A stretch of DNA of 7,597 bases from an uncultured Petrimonas sp. (GTDB lineage Bacteria; Bacteroidota; Bacteroidia; Bacteroidales; Dysgonomonadaceae): the NCBI GenBank assembly GCA_934621705.1, contig CAKTUP010000096.1, forward strand, positions 1-7,597. Direction: 5' to 3'. A program made the translations under genes and the position numbers. Of this stretch, positions 6,198-7,597 are shown piece by piece; position 1 is the stretch's first letter; the number at the start of each line of letters is the position of its first letter. A model generated the notes under the pieces. That model was not told where the DNA came from. It did not search any database and was given only the letters and a program-made list of their open reading frames with translations.

Positions 6198-6495
6198 CAC
6201 GCAGAAATGAATGGTAACCACACAGAAATGGATAAGCACCACGCAGAAATGAATGGTCACCGAGCTACAAATGGATAAGTACCGTACAGAAATGGATGGT
6301 AACCGTGAGAAAATGAGTAGTCACCATACAGAAATGAATGGTAACCGGGTTACCATCCATTTCTGCACGGTAACCATTGAGTTTTGCACGACGCCGGTTC
6401 ATTTCTGCACGGTGAGCGCCCGTTTCTGCCGAATCATCAATGAGTTTTGCTTGGAGCGGATTCGGTTCCGCACCCCGATTATTCATTTCCGACAT
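6198..6495. repeat. Symmetrical inverted array of 21-bp tandem repeats (7 + 7 units)
   Basis: Seven direct units run from 6198 to 6345 (starts 6198, 6219, 6240, 6261, 6283, 6304, 6325; the fourth has 22 bp). After a CGG centre (6346-6348), seven units run in the opposite orientation from 6349 to 6495, each 21 bp. The conserved core is CAGAAATGRATGGTAAC, read on the minus strand in the right half. The two central units form a 17-bp hairpin with one mismatch (6329-6345 with 6349-6365). Units 1-2 and 3-4 repeat as a 42-bp pair. Right-hand units diverge progressively away from the centre. Open reading frames cross the array on both strands because 21 is a multiple of 3, but unit differences change amino acids and one unit shifts frame, so I read it as non-coding. 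Its function is unknown. Confidence 0.85.
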
Positions 6496-6567
6496 AACGC
6501 GTAAGACTTTAACAGGCGAAAACATCAGTTGGGATAGGAGATTAATGTAAATCAGATTAAGAAAGGC

Positions 6568-6597
6568 TTTTTCCACACAATTTTTCCGCCACTTTTG
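6568..6597 (+). promoter_or_regulatory. Possible promoter for the PorP/SprF gene
   Basis: CACTTTTG at 6590-6597 matches the -7 box TAnnTTTG except for its first base, and a T-run (6568-6572) lies near the expected -33 position. Transcription would begin only about 8 nt before the ATG at 6611, giving a very short leader. The preceding stretch 6496-6567 shows no gene or other clear signal. The assignment is weak. Confidence 0.3.
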
Positions 6598-6610
6598 CGT
6601 TATATTTTCA

Positions 6611-7585
6611 ATGGAAAAGCGGCGGATTCTTTTTTTAATTTCCTTGTTGCTCTTCGCGATGCACACGCAGGCACAATGGGATGCTTTGTTCAGTCAGTTC
6701 TGGGCGGCAAGGCAGTATTACAACCCCTCGTTTGCCGGCGAGAGTGACAAAATTCAGGTTTCAGGAATTTACAAATACCAATGGGCCGGCCTGGAAAACG
6801 CGCCCAAACACATTTTTGTTTCGGCCGATACGCCGATCGAGTTTTTCGGGTTGCGCCACGGCATTGGAGTTCTCACACACAATCATTCAGTTGGCAACGA
6901 ACGGAATTCGCTTTTCGCGGCACAATATACATTTAAACAAAAAATCGGCAAAGGGATGCTCAATATCGGCGTTCAGGCCGGGATGCACGAGCTCAATTTC
7001 GATGCCGCCTCCGTTCACCTCACCGCCGATACCGCCAGGAACAACAAGAAAACGATAAAAGCCAATCCGGCGGACAAAAAAACGTTCGCTTTAAACGCCG
7101 GAATTTCGTGGACGTCAACGAATTTCTACATCGGTGCGGCAGCAATGCACATCAATCAACCCACGTTTTATGCAATGAATAATCCGGTATCGCAGGGAAC
7201 CGCGGCAACCGATTCCACGCTGTCAAAAATTCCGCTATCGTATAATTTTATGGCCGGATGCAATATTACGCTGTTTCGTCCGTTAGAAATACAACCGATA
7301 TTTTTCGCGCAAACCGATTTATCGCACACGCGCTTACAAACCGCCTTGCGGATGGTTTACAAGGAAAAGTATTCGGCAGGGGCATCGTGGCGCGGCAAAG
7401 ACGGTTACTCGTTTTTCGCCGGAGCCATTATCCAAGACATCGAAGTGGGATACGCTTACGATTTGCATACATCCGGCATTGGAAAAGAAAGCGGCGGAAG
7501 TCACGAACTCAGTGTCCGCTACCGCTTTCCGATAGATTTGTGGAGCAAAAAACCGATGCCGTATAAAAGTATAAGGTTGTTGTGA
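6611..7585 (+). CDS. PorP/SprF family type IX secretion-associated outer-membrane protein
   Basis: A 324-residue outer-membrane beta-barrel protein of the PorP/SprF family, whose members take part in type IX secretion or anchor secreted adhesins such as SprB at the surface. A signal peptide is clear: KRR, a hydrophobic core (LFLISLLLFAM) and likely cleavage after A21 in HTQA-QW. The mature start carries the family hallmark, FSQFWAARQYYNPSFAG (28-43) followed by IYKYQW (53-58). Later hallmarks are the glycine-rich strands GIGVLTHNHSVG (84-95) and GMLNIGVQAG (115-124), then IEVGYAYDLHTSGIG (277-291) and the terminal GSHELSVRYRF (296-306). The length is normal for the family and the protein is complete, ending 12 bases before the window edge. 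No large adhesin gene lies upstream, so it looks like an orphan paralogue rather than part of an sprB-type pair; a partner downstream would be outside the window. Confidence 0.93.
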   Translation: MEKRRILFLISLLLFAMHTQAQWDALFSQFWAARQYYNPSFAGESDKIQVSGIYKYQWAGLENAPKHIFVSADTPIEFFGLRHGIGVLTHNHSVGNERNSLFAAQYTFKQKIGKGMLNIGVQAGMHELNFDAASVHLTADTARNNKKTIKANPADKKTFALNAGISWTSTNFYIGAAAMHINQPTFYAMNNPVSQGTAATDSTLSKIPLSYNFMAGCNITLFRPLEIQPIFFAQTDLSHTRLQTALRMVYKEKYSAGASWRGKDGYSFFAGAIIQDIEVGYAYDLHTSGIGKESGGSHELSVRYRFPIDLWSKKPMPYKSIRLL

Positions 7586-7597
7586 GGTGCGGGGTGC

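Noticed and set aside
6198..6495. CRISPR array.
   Set aside because: There are no unique spacers between units, the units are contiguous and inverted at the centre, and no cas gene is nearby.
6253..6504. An 83-residue + strand reading frame with heptad-like HTEMNGN and VTIHFCT repeats.
   Set aside because: It is the translation of the 21-bp array. It starts mid-array, unit differences mostly change amino acids, a frameshift breaks the left arm, and the reverse strand is open over the same bases.
6265..6666. A 133-residue minus-strand reading frame across the array and the PorP/SprF start.
   Set aside because: It overlaps the array and the signal peptide region of a well-supported + strand gene; its C-terminal repeats are the same array read backwards.

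Overview
The window looks like chromosomal DNA from a member of the Bacteroidota, probably an environmental Bacteroidales/Marinilabiliales-type or flavobacterial lineage; the genus cannot be read from it. The evidence is a PorP/SprF outer-membrane protein (restricted to this phylum), a DUF4834-type small membrane protein beside pssA, A-rich leaders without Shine-Dalgarno sequences, TAnnTTTG-like -7 promoter boxes, and GC-rich palindromic repeats of a kind common between Bacteroidota genes. All seven supported genes lie on the + strand.

Layout. Bases 1-61 are a leader holding one GC-rich palindrome. pssA (62-772, phosphatidylserine synthase) and a small DUF4834-like membrane protein (849-1091) form a phospholipid-linked block. 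Bases 1092-1401 hold no gene; they carry an inverted pair of REP-like hairpins (1117-1231), a promoter candidate and a possible leader hairpin. Next come three genes that read as a sulfonolipid (capnine-type) pathway: an alpha-oxoamine synthase likely to be cysteate fatty acyltransferase (1402-2661), a zinc-ribbon fold-type II PLP enzyme resembling archaeal-type cysteate synthase (2772-4103), and a short-chain dehydrogenase likely to reduce the 3-keto intermediate (4107-4904). A two-domain VOC-fold protein of unknown function follows (4975-6132). Bases 6133-6610 hold no convincing gene but two striking repeat structures. A PorP/SprF-family protein (6611-7585) closes the window.

How the genes may work together. 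O-phosphoserine plus sulfite would give cysteate; condensation with a fatty acyl thioester and loss of CO2 would give 3-keto-capnine; the SDR would reduce it to capnine, the base of the sulfonolipids found in the outer membrane of gliding Bacteroidota. pssA supplies another serine-derived lipid for the same cell envelope, and PorP/SprF proteins belong to type IX secretion, the machinery that gliding depends on. The substrate assignments are inferences from family and context.

The best candidates for something undescribed are the VOC-fold protein next to the sulfonolipid genes, which lacks the usual histidine metal ligands and carries repeat-derived sequence at both ends, and the symmetrical array of 7 + 7 inverted 21-bp units at 6198-6495.
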